DNA from: RFSX01 sp965248155
GTDB taxonomy: Bacteria; Bacteroidota; Bacteroidia; Chitinophagales; Saprospiraceae
DNA: 64,000 nt
Direction: 5' to 3'
NCBI GenBank assembly: GCA_965248155.1
Contig: CBDFIO010000001.1
Location: 1,054,001-1,118,000, forward strand
Shown here one piece after another: positions 1-9,394 of this stretch (its first letter is position 1; each line of letters begins with the position of its first letter). The position numbers and the translations under genes are program-made. The notes under the pieces were generated by a model. The model saw nothing but the letters and a program-made list of their open reading frames with translations. It made no database searches and was not told the origin of the DNA.

Positions 1-1
1 T

Positions 2-1456
2 TTCTTTGGTAATTTTTCAGGAGGTGATAATACCACGGGCGGGACAAACTCATTTTATGGTCATGGCACAGGGGGCAAAAACATAAGCGGAAACAGGAAT
101 TCATATTTTGTCAGCTTGGCTGGATATGAAAACCTTACAAGTTCAGACAATGCCTTTTTTGGATATAAAGCCGGACATAATGCAACGGGAGGTGGAAATT
201 CATTTTACGGATCGTCGGCTGGATATGTAACCTTTGCGAATCAAAATTCATTTTTTGGAGCAGAGGTCGGATACTCGAATACTACTGGATTTGAGAACTC
301 ATTTTACGGAGGTGGTACAGGTTATGGCAACACAATCGGCCAATGGAATTCCTTTTATGGGAAAAATTCAGGATATAGTAACATTGATGGAAATTCTAAT
401 TCATTTTTTGGGAGATATTCTGGTAATTTAAATACTTCAGGAAATGAAAACAGCTTCTTTGGCAGAGCTGCAGGAGCTAAGAATTCGACAGCTTCTGATA
501 ATTCTTTTTTCGGTTCTGAAGCAGGTAAAGAGAATACGACCGGACAAAAAAATACTTTTGTGGGTGCCAATGCAGATATTTCTGACTCCAATAGCCAACT
601 TGATAGAAGTATTGCAATTGGATACAATTCAATGGTTGATTGTTCTAATTGTGCAGTTATTGGGGGTGTCGGTCTAGATGCCGTCAATGTAGGGATCGGT
701 ACCTCGAACCCTGAAACCGCTTTGCATGTTGAAGGGAGGAACGGACAGTATGGGGCTAAGATAATCAACACTGATGCAACTCCAATGATAGTTGAAAGAG
801 CAGGAAATGATGGTGGTATAATAGATATACACAAAAATGGTAGCTATGTAGGTGACATCACTGTCGTAGGTGGAGTCGTATCGTATAATTCATTTACAGG
901 TTCTCACCTAGCTCATTCTAAAGATTCATTCGAATATGGAGAATTAGTCATACTAACAGGAATAAATAAGAATCTAACCATAGATAAATGGACCGAACTA
1001 ATATATGGGATAGATAAATCACAAAGAATGAATAGAAATGAAGTGTTGGGAACCTATATGAGCCCGTTGGATAAATCCGAACAGGATGAACAAAATATTC
1101 ATACTATAATGGCTGTAGGGAATGGAGCAATGTGGGTAGTTGATTCAGGGGAAAATATACGAATTGGCGATAATCTAATTAGCTCTCCCGTAGCTGGGCA
1201 CGGAATGAAAGATCCAGAGAGTCATAGAATAAGTCACGTCATTGCAAAGGCACTTGAAAATGTTGTATGGGAAAATGAAACCGTATATCTTAATAAAACC
1301 AAACACAAGTTGATTTCGGTATCATTCGAGCAATTCGACAAGGTTAACGAGAACGAACTCCGGGAATTGTTGTACCAACTATTTGAAGAAAATCGAGACC
1401 TGAAAAGCAGAATATTAAATCTGGAGAAAGCGCATATTGGAGAATTAGAGAATTGA
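2..1456 (+). CDS. Fibre-like surface protein with 17-residue repeats, 5' end cut by window edge
   Basis: The reading frame is open from the first bases of the window, so the true start lies upstream. The visible 484 residues begin with about ten copies of a 17-residue repeat built on NSFFG-x3-G-x2-N-x2-G, with F/Y alternating at the aromatic position. A GIGTSNPETALHVEG segment follows, as is common in Bacteroidota fibre-like proteins. The C-terminal half contains GDNLISSPVAGHGMK and ends in a charged helix (about the last 35 residues) that could form a coiled coil. This layout resembles trimeric fibres with a C-terminal chaperone or trimerisation domain. No phage genes lie nearby, so a surface protein is more likely than a tail fibre. 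The exact family is unassigned. Confidence 0.75.
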   Translation, partial: FFGNFSGGDNTTGGTNSFYGHGTGGKNISGNRNSYFVSLAGYENLTSSDNAFFGYKAGHNATGGGNSFYGSSAGYVTFANQNSFFGAEVGYSNTTGFENSFYGGGTGYGNTIGQWNSFYGKNSGYSNIDGNSNSFFGRYSGNLNTSGNENSFFGRAAGAKNSTASDNSFFGSEAGKENTTGQKNTFVGANADISDSNSQLDRSIAIGYNSMVDCSNCAVIGGVGLDAVNVGIGTSNPETALHVEGRNGQYGAKIINTDATPMIVERAGNDGGIIDIHKNGSYVGDITVVGGVVSYNSFTGSHLAHSKDSFEYGELVILTGINKNLTIDKWTELIYGIDKSQRMNRNEVLGTYMSPLDKSEQDEQNIHTIMAVGNGAMWVVDSGENIRIGDNLISSPVAGHGMKDPESHRISHVIAKALENVVWENETVYLNKTKHKLISVSFEQFDKVNENELRELLYQLFEENRDLKSRILNLEKAHIGELEN

Positions 1457-1562
1457 TAAATCAAATTCACTAGACCTCATACTCCTTTTGTATCTTTAAT
1501 TAAAACTCCATCAAAATTTATTATGGATAAATAATGTTCACCCTGCTTCAAAACAAATAGAA

Positions 1563-2549
1563 GTGAAAATTATGACCAATTCATCAAAACAGAATTTAGC
1601 TTGTATTTTTCTAGCTCTTTTTCTAACTACTCTATTTCCCCTAAAACTTCCAGGACAAAATCCAAATCAACAAGAAGAAAAATCAATTTTGATTAGCTCA
1701 ATTCCTGAGAAGACTAAAATTGATATTGATGGCAACCTATTAGAAGAATTCTGGGCTACTATTGAACCTGTGTCTGACTTTGTTATGAGGGTTCCGGTAG
1801 TAGGGAATGAACCTACTGAGCGAACGGAAGTAAAAATAGCCTATGACAAGGAGAATATTTACATGGCAGTGACTTTGTACGACAGTGATCCCTCCGGAAT
1901 TAAGGCATTTCAAAAATCCGTTGATGCTGATATAGACCTTGAGGACAGTTTTACGTGGTATTTTGATACCAACTATGATAAAAGGAATGCCTACATATTT
2001 GCAATTACACCTTTGGGCGTTAAGGCAGATGGATTAGTGTCCACAGGGCAGGGAAGTAGTGTAAATCTGAATTGGGATGGGATATGGGATCTTTCATCCA
2101 AAATAACTGCTGAAGGATGGGTTGCTGAGATTCGCATCCCATTTAGAACCTTGAATTTCGATCCCAATAATGATACTTGGGGTGTAAATTTCAGAAGAAT
2201 AATCCGTCGCAAAAATGAAGAGGCGTATTGGACAGGGTATAAGTTGAACCAGGAAATTGATAGACCGCAAGACGGAGGAAAATTGATAGGTATAAGAGGT
2301 GTATCTCAAGGATTAGGCTTAGAAGCCGTTCCTTATTCGAGCGTAAAGAACAGCAAGGTAGCTGGGCAAGAAAGTGATTATGATGTTCAAGCAGGCATTG
2401 ACGTAAACTATAATCTGACGTCTAATATTAAAGCTTCGCTCACTTTAAATACCGATTTTGCTGAGACTGAAGTTGATGACAGACAGATAAACCTTACACG
2501 GTTTCCACTTCAGTTTCCTGAGAAAAGGGATTTCTTTCTGGAAGGCGCA
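1563..2549 (+). pseudogene. DUF5916-type outer-membrane protein with CBM9-like domain, 3' half missing
   Basis: Starts at GTG 1563 (alternative ATG 1572) with a signal peptide ending near LPGQ. Residues about 40-215 form a CBM9-like sugar-binding domain (IDIDGNLLEEFW, IAYDKENIYMAVTLYDSDP, GWVAEIRIPFRTLNF). The start of the DUF5916 beta-barrel follows, up to FPLQFPEKRDFFLEGA. Family members continue for several hundred residues after that motif. Here homology stops at about 2549, and the frame then reads about 70 residues of antisense sequence of the opposite-strand gene before a stop at 2769-2771. The gene is therefore 3'-truncated by a rearrangement, or joined artificially in assembly. Confidence 0.7.
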
Positions 2550-3259
2550 GTATATCCCGCTGGAATAACATTTGTTGATATTCCTACAGATTCACCAGGA
2601 CCATCAAGCATTAGGATTGGATCATTAGAGCCTGAATCGTCATCAAATACAAGTCTGTCCCCTCCTATTACCCATCCAGGCCGGGATGCACCGATATACC
2701 AGTCATTACCAAGTGCTAGACTATTGGTCAGTTTTATTTGCCATGCATCATCCTGCACTGTGAGTTTATGAGGTGTCTCTGATGAAGAAGAACCAATTCC
2801 TACATCTCCAGTGCTATTATGTTGTAAATATAGATCGGCGGGAGAGGCATTATTCCTTACCAGTATTTCATTATTGTCTATAGCTAGGTTCACGCCAGTA
2901 GTATTCCCAATAATAATTACACCATTATTGTTATCTGCTTCTGCATCTCCTCCTTCTAATAGTGAAAGTGTGCCACCCTGACTAAGTCGAAGGTTTTCAG
3001 TACCAGGGGTTAAAAAGTTGTCTATACCATCATACATCTTAAAAACTCCTCCATCATTAATCAGTCGCCAGTCGGCAGCACTAAATTCGTTACCTCGCAG
3101 TAATTCTATTCCTGAAATAGAAGATCCGATAGTAGTCGTATGAATGACCCCATATTGGTCTCCTGTTCCCTCAACTGTTAGGTTACGCGTTTGTGAAATA
3201 AGAACTTGACTATTGAGAAAGATAAATGCGACTAGTAAAAAAATGTGGTAGGTTGACAT
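2549..3259 (-). pseudogene. Fibre-like secreted protein, N-terminal part only, truncated at the same junction
   Basis: ATG at 3257-3259, with a signal peptide (FLLVAFIFLNSQVLISQ). The visible part contains GVIHTTTIGSSISGIELLR, NNGVIIIGNTTGVNL, and then GDVGIG and SVGISTNVIPAGYT, motifs typical of Bacteroidota proteins that end in an intramolecular-chaperone or coiled-coil domain. After GYT, where relatives continue with a longer C-terminal domain, the frame runs into antisense DUF5916 sequence (APSRKKSLFSGN) and stops at 2510. The C-terminal half is missing. It is related in style to the protein at the left edge of the window, but it is on the other strand. Confidence 0.65.
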
Positions 3260-3468
3260 TTTAGTATGTTTTGGTAAATAAATAAAGCTGTATTCAACAA
3301 TGAAAATTCATCATAAACTATTATATATGAAAATACAGTTTCATTATTTTATTGTATTAATGGAATTGATTTCGGTATATTATATTTAATAATACGTAAT
3401 TACGCAATATATATTATCGCTAAATTACAAATTTACCATATTAAATGATTAGCTGCACCAAGGATTAT

Positions 3469-3690
3469 CTATTCGATTCGAGAAAGATTCTTCAGTTTAT
3501 TTTCTAAAACTTCTGCTTTAAGTCTTGATGATTTTGAAGTGGTCCAAATGAGCTTCCAGGGTTTGCCGGACATAGTGAAGCCACTGATGGAATGATTATG
3601 ATTGTAGATTCTCTTTTGAAGATCGTTTGTTGAACCAACATAGAACAACTTACGTGAAAAAGAATACAAGATATAGATGTGGAAGTTCAT
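3469..3690 (-). CDS. GIY-YIG domain protein
   Basis: 73 residues. The N-terminus reads HIYILYS...FYVGSTNDLQKRI, the GIY-YIG nuclease signature (Y-x-Y/L ... F-Y-V-G-S-T, then an Arg on the next helix), followed by KPWKLIWTTSKSSRLKAEVLE, where the Glu is the usual metal ligand. Stand-alone UPF0213-type members are about 80-100 residues, so this one is slightly short at the C-terminus (usually a basic tail after the E-x3-K helix). Small free-standing GIY-YIG proteins are widespread in Bacteroidota and mostly uncharacterised; a DNA repair or structure-specific endonuclease role is a family guess. It is monocistronic, between the truncated fibre gene and tRNA-His. Confidence 0.8.
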   Translation of the reverse strand: MNFHIYILYSFSRKLFYVGSTNDLQKRIYNHNHSISGFTMSGKPWKLIWTTSKSSRLKAEVLENKLKNLSRIE

Positions 3691-3743
3691 AATGATTTTA
3701 TATGCACTGACGTTCGCTATGCTCAGTCACTGCTACTTCCGCA

Positions 3744-3791
3744 GGTCAGCATAAATGCTGACCACCCTGACCAGGCAATGCCTGTCAGGGT
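3744..3791. repeat. Two tandem hairpins, REP-like
   Basis: Positions 3744-3763 form a perfect 9-bp stem with a 2-nt loop (GGTCAGCAT/ATGCTGACC). Directly after it, 3764-3791 forms a second hairpin (ACCCTGA/TCAGGGT with inner CAGGC/GCCTG and one bulged C). The pair lies between the GIY-YIG gene and tRNA-His, in sequence of higher GC than its surroundings. It may be a REP-type palindromic unit or a tRNA 3'-processing or termination structure; no poly-T tract follows it. Confidence 0.5.
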
Positions 3792-3801
3792 GCGTCAGTA
3801 G

Positions 3802-3876
3802 GGTGGAAGACCGGATTTGAACCGGCGGCCTCCGGAACCACAATCCGGCGCTCTAACCAACTGAGCTACAACCACC
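3802..3876 (-). tRNA. tRNA-His (GTG)
   Basis: On the minus strand the cloverleaf reads GGTGGTTG, D-arm GCTC/GAGC, anticodon arm CCGGA-TTGTGGT-TCCGG with anticodon GTG, and T-arm GCCGG-TTCAAAT-CCGGT. An extra 5' G at -1 faces C73, the identity element of bacterial tRNA-His. CCA is not encoded. Two acceptor-stem positions appear as T-T oppositions (5:68 and 6:67). Confidence 0.9.
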
Positions 3877-3934
3877 ATATAAATGAAGCGCAAAAATATA
3901 ATTTGTTACATTAATATGCAGCCTCTTACTAAAT

Positions 3935-4717
3935 TTAATTTTCAGGATCCGGGTTTTCTTTAAGCGTAAAAGTTCTACTAACAGGATTGAGTGGTGTATC
4001 TACAGTGTTACCATCTTTTTTAAGCGTTAGTGTAATCGTGTTTTCACCCATAGGCATTCCTTCGATATAATAAGGTTGCCATGTGTCAATATCATGTACT
4101 TCGCCATTAATATCTGCCTCTACCATATATCCATCTTCAAGTTGGACATTAGACAAATAAAAATCAAGCATCACTTTTTGAGTATCATCTCCCAGATAGG
4201 TTCCTTTCGGACGACTATAGGATAACATTGGAAGATCAACATCAATGGAGCCAACGATACTTTTGTCTTTCACTTCAACCTTTTGTAAAATATTTGCTGT
4301 TTCAGTTTTTATACTTTCATGATATGATCTGCTTAAGAAAGCCAAAAGATAATGTTCTCCATCTGCTAAATCATGTTCGAAAGAAGATGTATATTTTGCA
4401 GCATAAGGACCATTATCTACTATTAAGTGTATATGCTGTCCCTGTCCGGAATTTGCACACATTTTCGAATCAGCATCTGGAGTCTGAAGCCCTAACTCAT
4501 AAGAATCACTAGAGACATCAAAATAGAAACTCCCTTCCATATATCTCATATCGCCAAGTACGGCATCAGGATATTCCTGCGAAGACTCGAAAGCTGAAAG
4601 TGTATATTTGTTGTCATTTTCGCTAATTATATCTGGCGATTCTGTGGCCTTATTATCTTGTTTACATGCAAATAAAAGTGAAGCAGCAATTAAGGTTAGG
4701 AGAGCTAAATTTTTCAT
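3935..4717 (-). CDS. Lipoprotein of unknown function
   Basis: 260 residues, starting with a lipoprotein signal (MKNLALLTLIAASLLFAC, Cys18), so it is probably anchored in the envelope. The mature part contains GQHIHLIVDNGPYAAKYTS followed by a LADGEHYLLAFLSRSYHES stretch, a combination seen in uncharacterised Bacteroidota lipoproteins; the HIH and the following conserved residues could bind a metal, but this is a guess. The C-terminal 90 residues look beta-rich (ENTITLTLKKDGNTV) like an Ig-type domain. It is transcribed divergently from the sigma factor gene at 4818, with about 100 bp between them. No function can be assigned. Confidence 0.7.
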   Translation of the reverse strand: MKNLALLTLIAASLLFACKQDNKATESPDIISENDNKYTLSAFESSQEYPDAVLGDMRYMEGSFYFDVSSDSYELGLQTPDADSKMCANSGQGQHIHLIVDNGPYAAKYTSSFEHDLADGEHYLLAFLSRSYHESIKTETANILQKVEVKDKSIVGSIDVDLPMLSYSRPKGTYLGDDTQKVMLDFYLSNVQLEDGYMVEADINGEVHDIDTWQPYYIEGMPMGENTITLTLKKDGNTVDTPLNPVSRTFTLKENPDPEN

Positions 4718-4817
4718 GTATTTTTAGTTAAAGTTTTAATTAATATAGTTTAAATAAGCAAGAATGAGAATTTTTGCTTCCGATTAACAAACATAGCGAA
4801 GTTTAACCTAACATTCA

Positions 4818-5438
4818 TTGGTGATATATTCTGATAAGGAGCTATTAGCATTTTTTTACGAAGACAGTTCAAGAGGCTTTGAACTCGTCTTTAAACAATA
4901 TTACCAAACCTTATGTCATACTGCTGTAAGGATCACAAAAGAAGCAAACCTTGCTGAAGATATTGTTCAAGAAGTGTTTTTTGAATTATACAAGAAAAGA
5001 GAGCAGGTGAAAATTCAATCTCTGATAGGATACCTGAAACGCTCCGTGTACAATAGATCACTCAATAAGATTAAATCAAACAGGGATTTTGTTGATTCTG
5101 ACGATATGAATTACGAACTTCGTGATAAATCAGACACTTCACAAGACAAATTAGAATATGCAGAATTGGCAGATTTCATCAATGAAATCAATGAAATCAA
5201 TGAAATCAATGAAATCATTGAAATCATTGAAATCATTGAAATCATTGATACGTTGCCTGAAAAGTGTAGATTAGTGTTTGTTCTTAACAGATTTGAGCAG
5301 CTTAGCTACAAAGAGATTGCCGAAAAACTAGAAATATCTGTTAAAACCGTCGAGAACCAAATGTCCAAAGCCTTGAGGATCTTAAGAATCGAATACTCTA
5401 AATACCAATATTTTTTGGAAAATGAGCAGATGGAGTAG
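4818..5438 (+). CDS. ECF RNA polymerase sigma factor (FecI/RpoE-like) with expanded linker
   Basis: 206 residues. Region 2 is at about residues 15-80 (FELVFKQYYQTLCHTAVRI, EDIVQEVFFELYKKRE) and region 4 at about 145-195 (LPEKCRLVFVLNRFEQLSYKEIAEKL, VKTVENQMSKALRILR), the standard ECF layout of Bacteroidota FecI-type factors. A stop codon at 4809-4811 leaves TTG 4818 or GTG 4821 as the start. The linker between regions 2 and 4 carries eight tandem 3-residue units (INE x4, then IIE/IID), encoded by a 9-bp DNA repeat; relatives have no such stretch. It is followed by a FecR-type anti-sigma gene and a TonB receptor, its presumed regulatory partners, both damaged. Confidence 0.9.
   Translation: MVIYSDKELLAFFYEDSSRGFELVFKQYYQTLCHTAVRITKEANLAEDIVQEVFFELYKKREQVKIQSLIGYLKRSVYNRSLNKIKSNRDFVDSDDMNYELRDKSDTSQDKLEYAELADFINEINEINEINEIIEIIEIIEIIDTLPEKCRLVFVLNRFEQLSYKEIAEKLEISVKTVENQMSKALRILRIEYSKYQYFLENEQME
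5178..5249 (+). repeat. 9-bp tandem repeat, 8 units, inside sigma factor gene
   Basis: Eight head-to-tail 9-bp units: ATCAATGAA four times, ATCATTGAA three times, and a last ATCATTGAT. The unit length is a multiple of three, so gain or loss of units keeps the frame and changes only the length of the sigma region 2-4 linker. Confidence 0.95.
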
Positions 5439-5476
5439 GGGTAGTAGTATTTTTAAATGTCTATAGTGTATACACC

Positions 5477-6544
5477 GTGAATAAAGACCTATACATATCA
5501 TTAATTTCTTAGAAATTAAGCAACGAATTAAACGCTGCAGAACTAAAAGACTTAAATACTTGGTTAACTAAAGGCAAAGATAATGCCAACCTTGTCCAGG
5601 AATTTAAAGATGTTTGGAATGTATGTGCTCAATATAAGCAAAGTGTTGCTTTTGATACCGATAGTGCATTTAATCAATTCTTAGACAGGTACAATATACC
5701 AAAAGCCGAATTTGCTATTAAACCAGCAAAAATTAACCGGTTTTTGCTTCTTGGACTTCTACTTTTATTAATTAGTTTGCTTGGAGTATTCTTAGTTAAT
5801 CAATTCAATAAAAACATGCTTGTTAATGATAACATGCATGCAATGACGATCGAATTAAACGAAACTTCTCTAGCAACAATATCTCCCGATTCCAAACTTA
5901 AAAAGTATACAGCAAGCACATCTTCTAATGCTGGGGGAAATCCTGAATCAAAAATTGGACTGGGAGCATTAACAACATTAAAATCCGACAGATTTAAGAA
6001 AAATCGACTTTTCGACAATTTTGAAGGTCAAGCTTACTTGTCAGTGGATAATGTTTTTAACAATTTGCCTTTTTATATCGGTTTGAAAAATGGCGGAGCA
6101 ATCGCTAGTCATCAAGCTAATTTTAATATTCAGAATTTTAAAAACGCAGATGAGGTCATCATAGATGTCGAGTCTGGCAAGATAATTTATGAGGCTAATT
6201 CTATTATGAAAACCGCTTCAAAAGGAGAGAGAATAGTATTTAATAAAGAAACCGGTGCTGTGACTTTAAGTTCAAGTCCGAAATTAAATCCATTTGATTG
6301 GCACAAAGGAATTCTTGCTTTTGACAATACATCACTTCATGAAGTCTTCAACATTATTGAGAGATATTATGGTGTAACCATCAATGTAACTGACAATTCA
6401 TCTGTTGATGGTCACTTTAAAGCTTTCAACTTACAAGCAGGCAGTCTTAACGATTGTCTTGAATTATTACAATCTTCTATAGATATGAAAATCGAAAGGA
6501 AAGGCTTGAAAACGGTTGAAATATCAAAAATAAATCCTCACTAA
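5477..6544 (+). pseudogene. FecR-family anti-sigma factor with nonsense codon at position 12
   Basis: From GTG 5477 the frame reads V/MNKDLYISLIS, then TAG at 5510-5512, then KLSNELNAAELKDLNTWL, the expected FecR N-terminal helix bundle. The rest is intact: one membrane segment (RFLLLGLLLLLISLLG), a periplasmic FecR domain (QAYLSVDNVFNNLPFYI) and a C-terminal DUF4974/STN-like domain (LAFDNTSLHEVFNIIERYYG). No good start with the N-terminal sigma-binding domain exists downstream of the stop; a restart at TTG 5744 would give only the membrane and periplasmic parts. In the usual scheme this protein relays the signal from the TonB receptor to the sigma factor at 4818. Either a recent pseudogene or a sequence error. 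Confidence 0.75.
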
Positions 6545-6612
6545 ATCTCCCCTAGTTTTTATCCACTTTATAAATGTGAAATCGCTAATTTTGTAGGGTT
6601 CTACATTTGGAT

Positions 6613-9333
6613 ATGTTACTAACTAACAGACTAGTCATTTTATTGTTTTTATTATTCTTGGGACTCCACTCTCTTCTCAATACATTATACCTGACGAAAA
6701 AATTATCGACTACTCTGTTGAAGATGCAATCCTTCGAGATGTAATTGAACAAATCGGAATTGAAGCAGGAGTTACAATTGCATTTCAGGAAGAAATAATT
6801 CCTGGTGATTCAATAGTTAGTCTTTCCATTCGTAAAGAAAGATTGGGGAAGGTCATTGACTATTTAATTGCAGATCATGGCCTCAAATACAAAATAGTAG
6901 GGAATCAAATTGTAATCCAAAAAGACCCATATAAGTCGATTTCTGAGAAAATTACGATTTCAGGATATCTTAGAGACCAGGAATCAGGTGAAGCTTTGAT
7001 AAGCGCTAATATATATCTCTACGATAAAACACAAGGAACAACAACAAACGAATACGGATTTTATAGTATTACCATCGATAAAGGACTTCAAAGATTATAT
7101 TATTCTTATCTGGGATACGATCTCGGAATTCAGGAAATTTCATTAATAAAAGATACAGTAGTTAATATTCAACTCTCTCCATTTAATAGATTGAGTGAAA
7201 TTGTAATAACAGAAAAGAGAATTAATCCCGAACTTGATTTTCCTGAAAATGCGCCGGTGAATGTTATATCCATCGATAAACTTTCTTCAAGTTTACCAAT
7301 GGGTGGTGAACCGGATATTTTACGTTTCACTTATTCGTTACCTGGTGTAACCAGCGGTGCAGATGGATTTGGAGGAATGAGTGTAAGGGGAGGAGCGACA
7401 AATCAGAATCTCATCCTTTTTGATGGTATCCCGGTATATAATGCCAATCATGCTTTTGGTCTTTTTTCAATATTTAATTCTAATGTTATTAAAAGTGCCA
7501 AGCTATATAAAGGAGCATTCCCATCTCATTATTCAGGACGTTTATCATCTGTCCTTGATATAAGAACCAGGGAAGGAAATAATCAAACTTTACATGGTGA
7601 CTTTTCAGTTGGGCTTTTGACACTTAAAGGATCTCTGGAAGGCCCAATTCAAAAAGGCAAATCATCATTTTTAATTTCAGCAAGGAGAACATTTGTTGAT
7701 CCATGGATAAAAGCGCTCACCGAATATCTGAATGAGAAAGAAGGGAAGAGTGGAAATACAGATATTTTCTTTTTTGATATAAATGCAAAAATCAATTTCA
7801 GTTTGGGTCCAAAGTCTAAACTGTTCCTAAGCTACTATACAGGTAATGATAATTTTGATACCGTGGCACTTGATCCCGACGAATCAAACAATATTGAAAC
7901 ATTCGATCAGACATTTTGGGATTCAGGAAACAACTTAGCTTCATTGAGATGGAATTTTCAATTATCTCATAAAGCCTTTTTAAATATTTCAACTTATTAT
8001 TCCAAATATATTTTCAGTTCATTTGATCATGATAGAGTGAATTTTATCGAGGGAGGTAATCAGGTCGACTTTTTCTATAGTGCAGGGTACTATCAATCGG
8101 AAATAAAGGATCTGGGCTTCAAGTTTGATTTAGATTTTATTCCTAGTCCAAAACATAAAATCAAAATTGGAGGAGGATATATTAAACATGACTTTTCTCC
8201 AGGACTTTTATTAGTTGATAATTTTGATAATCTGACAGAAGGAGAAGAACTCGTTACAGTTTCCCAGCTAAAATCATTGCTAAGTGAAGAAATCCTAAGC
8301 GGCAATGAAATGGAGTTTTACTTTGAAGACAATATAAGACTCGGCAAGTACAGCTATCTTAATTTGGGATATAATCAATTGATCGTGGATTCTGGGAAAA
8401 AATATTTTATTCCGCAATTAAGAGTATTATTTACAACAGGTTCTGAAAACTACAAACTTAAGTTATCATGGGGTCAAATGGCTCAATATTTACATAACAG
8501 GATTAGGTATTCCTATTGATGTTTGGCTGCCATCCACAGACTTATTGGCCCCGGAAAAGTCATGGTTGCTTCTATTGGTAATTTTATTAACACAAAGAAA
8601 CTAGGCACTATAGGTATTGAATTTTATTATAAAGATCTCAGTAATCTTACGAGATATGGAGACAGCGGATTGATTGATATTTCACGAGAATCTAATTGGG
8701 AATCATTAATACCAATAGGTACCGGAAATGCTTATGGTTCAGAGTTAAGCTTAAATAAATCTTCAGGAAATACCAGTATTGACTTATCCTATACTTTGTC
8801 ATGGAGCAATCGAACATTTGAAGGCATCAATAATGACGAGCAATTCAGATATAGATACGATAGACGACATGTCATTCACTTTGGAATTAATCACAGATTA
8901 GGAGATCATATTGATCTTTCTGCCAATTGGGAATTCGGATCTGGGGTCTCCTGTAACTCTAGCTAACGGTCAAAATTATTTTTATGTTGATGCTAATGGT
9001 CAACAAACTTTGGTTTTGATTTTCGATGAAATCAATAATGATGAATTACCGGCTTACCATCGTTTGGATTTAGGATTTAATCTACACACAAATTATAAAT
9101 GGGGGAGTACTAAATTGACCCTCGGACTATATAACGCCTATAACCGGAAAAATCCTTTTTATAGAGATATAAATATAGAAAATGTCAACAATGCCAGCTC
9201 GGTTACCTACCAGGAGTTAACTATTCTTCCGATTTTACCTACGTTTAGCTATAATGTCAGTTTTCAGTCATTTTTATTATTAAAATGCGTGTTAAATCTG
9301 CATTTGCTTAGCACAATATTCAATAGATTATGA
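6613..9333 (+). pseudogene. TonB-dependent outer-membrane receptor (STN-CarboxypepD-Plug-barrel), multiply frameshifted
   Basis: ATG 6613 begins a signal peptide; the frame then shifts by a lost base at about 6675, and the mature protein continues as SQYIIPDEKIIDYS. In order: an STN domain (to about 6930), a carboxypeptidase-regulatory-like domain (SGYLRDQESGEALISANIYLY), a Plug domain (GVTSGADGFGGMSVRGGATNQ), then barrel strands. Three further breaks follow: a deletion not divisible by three near 8497, a lost base near 8565, and an extra G in the GGGG run 8943-8946. Homology resumes after each break. The final strand (FSYNVSF, near 9255) is followed by unrelated codons up to 9333, so the natural stop may also be lost. 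It was probably the signal receptor for the adjacent FecR and sigma factor. Confidence 0.8.
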
Positions 9334-9394
9334 TACTTTTGTATAGTTAGCGACTATATCTCATGATAAGCGTCCTAATAAAGGATTTTAACTT

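Noticed and set aside
355..834. 159-residue minus-strand frame over the fibre repeats
   Set aside because: It mirrors the periodic plus-strand repeats, has repeat-derived low-complexity sequence and no family features.
2..1456. Prophage tail fibre
   Set aside because: The protein style is fibre-like, but there are no capsid, portal, terminase, lysis or integrase genes in the next tens of kilobases.
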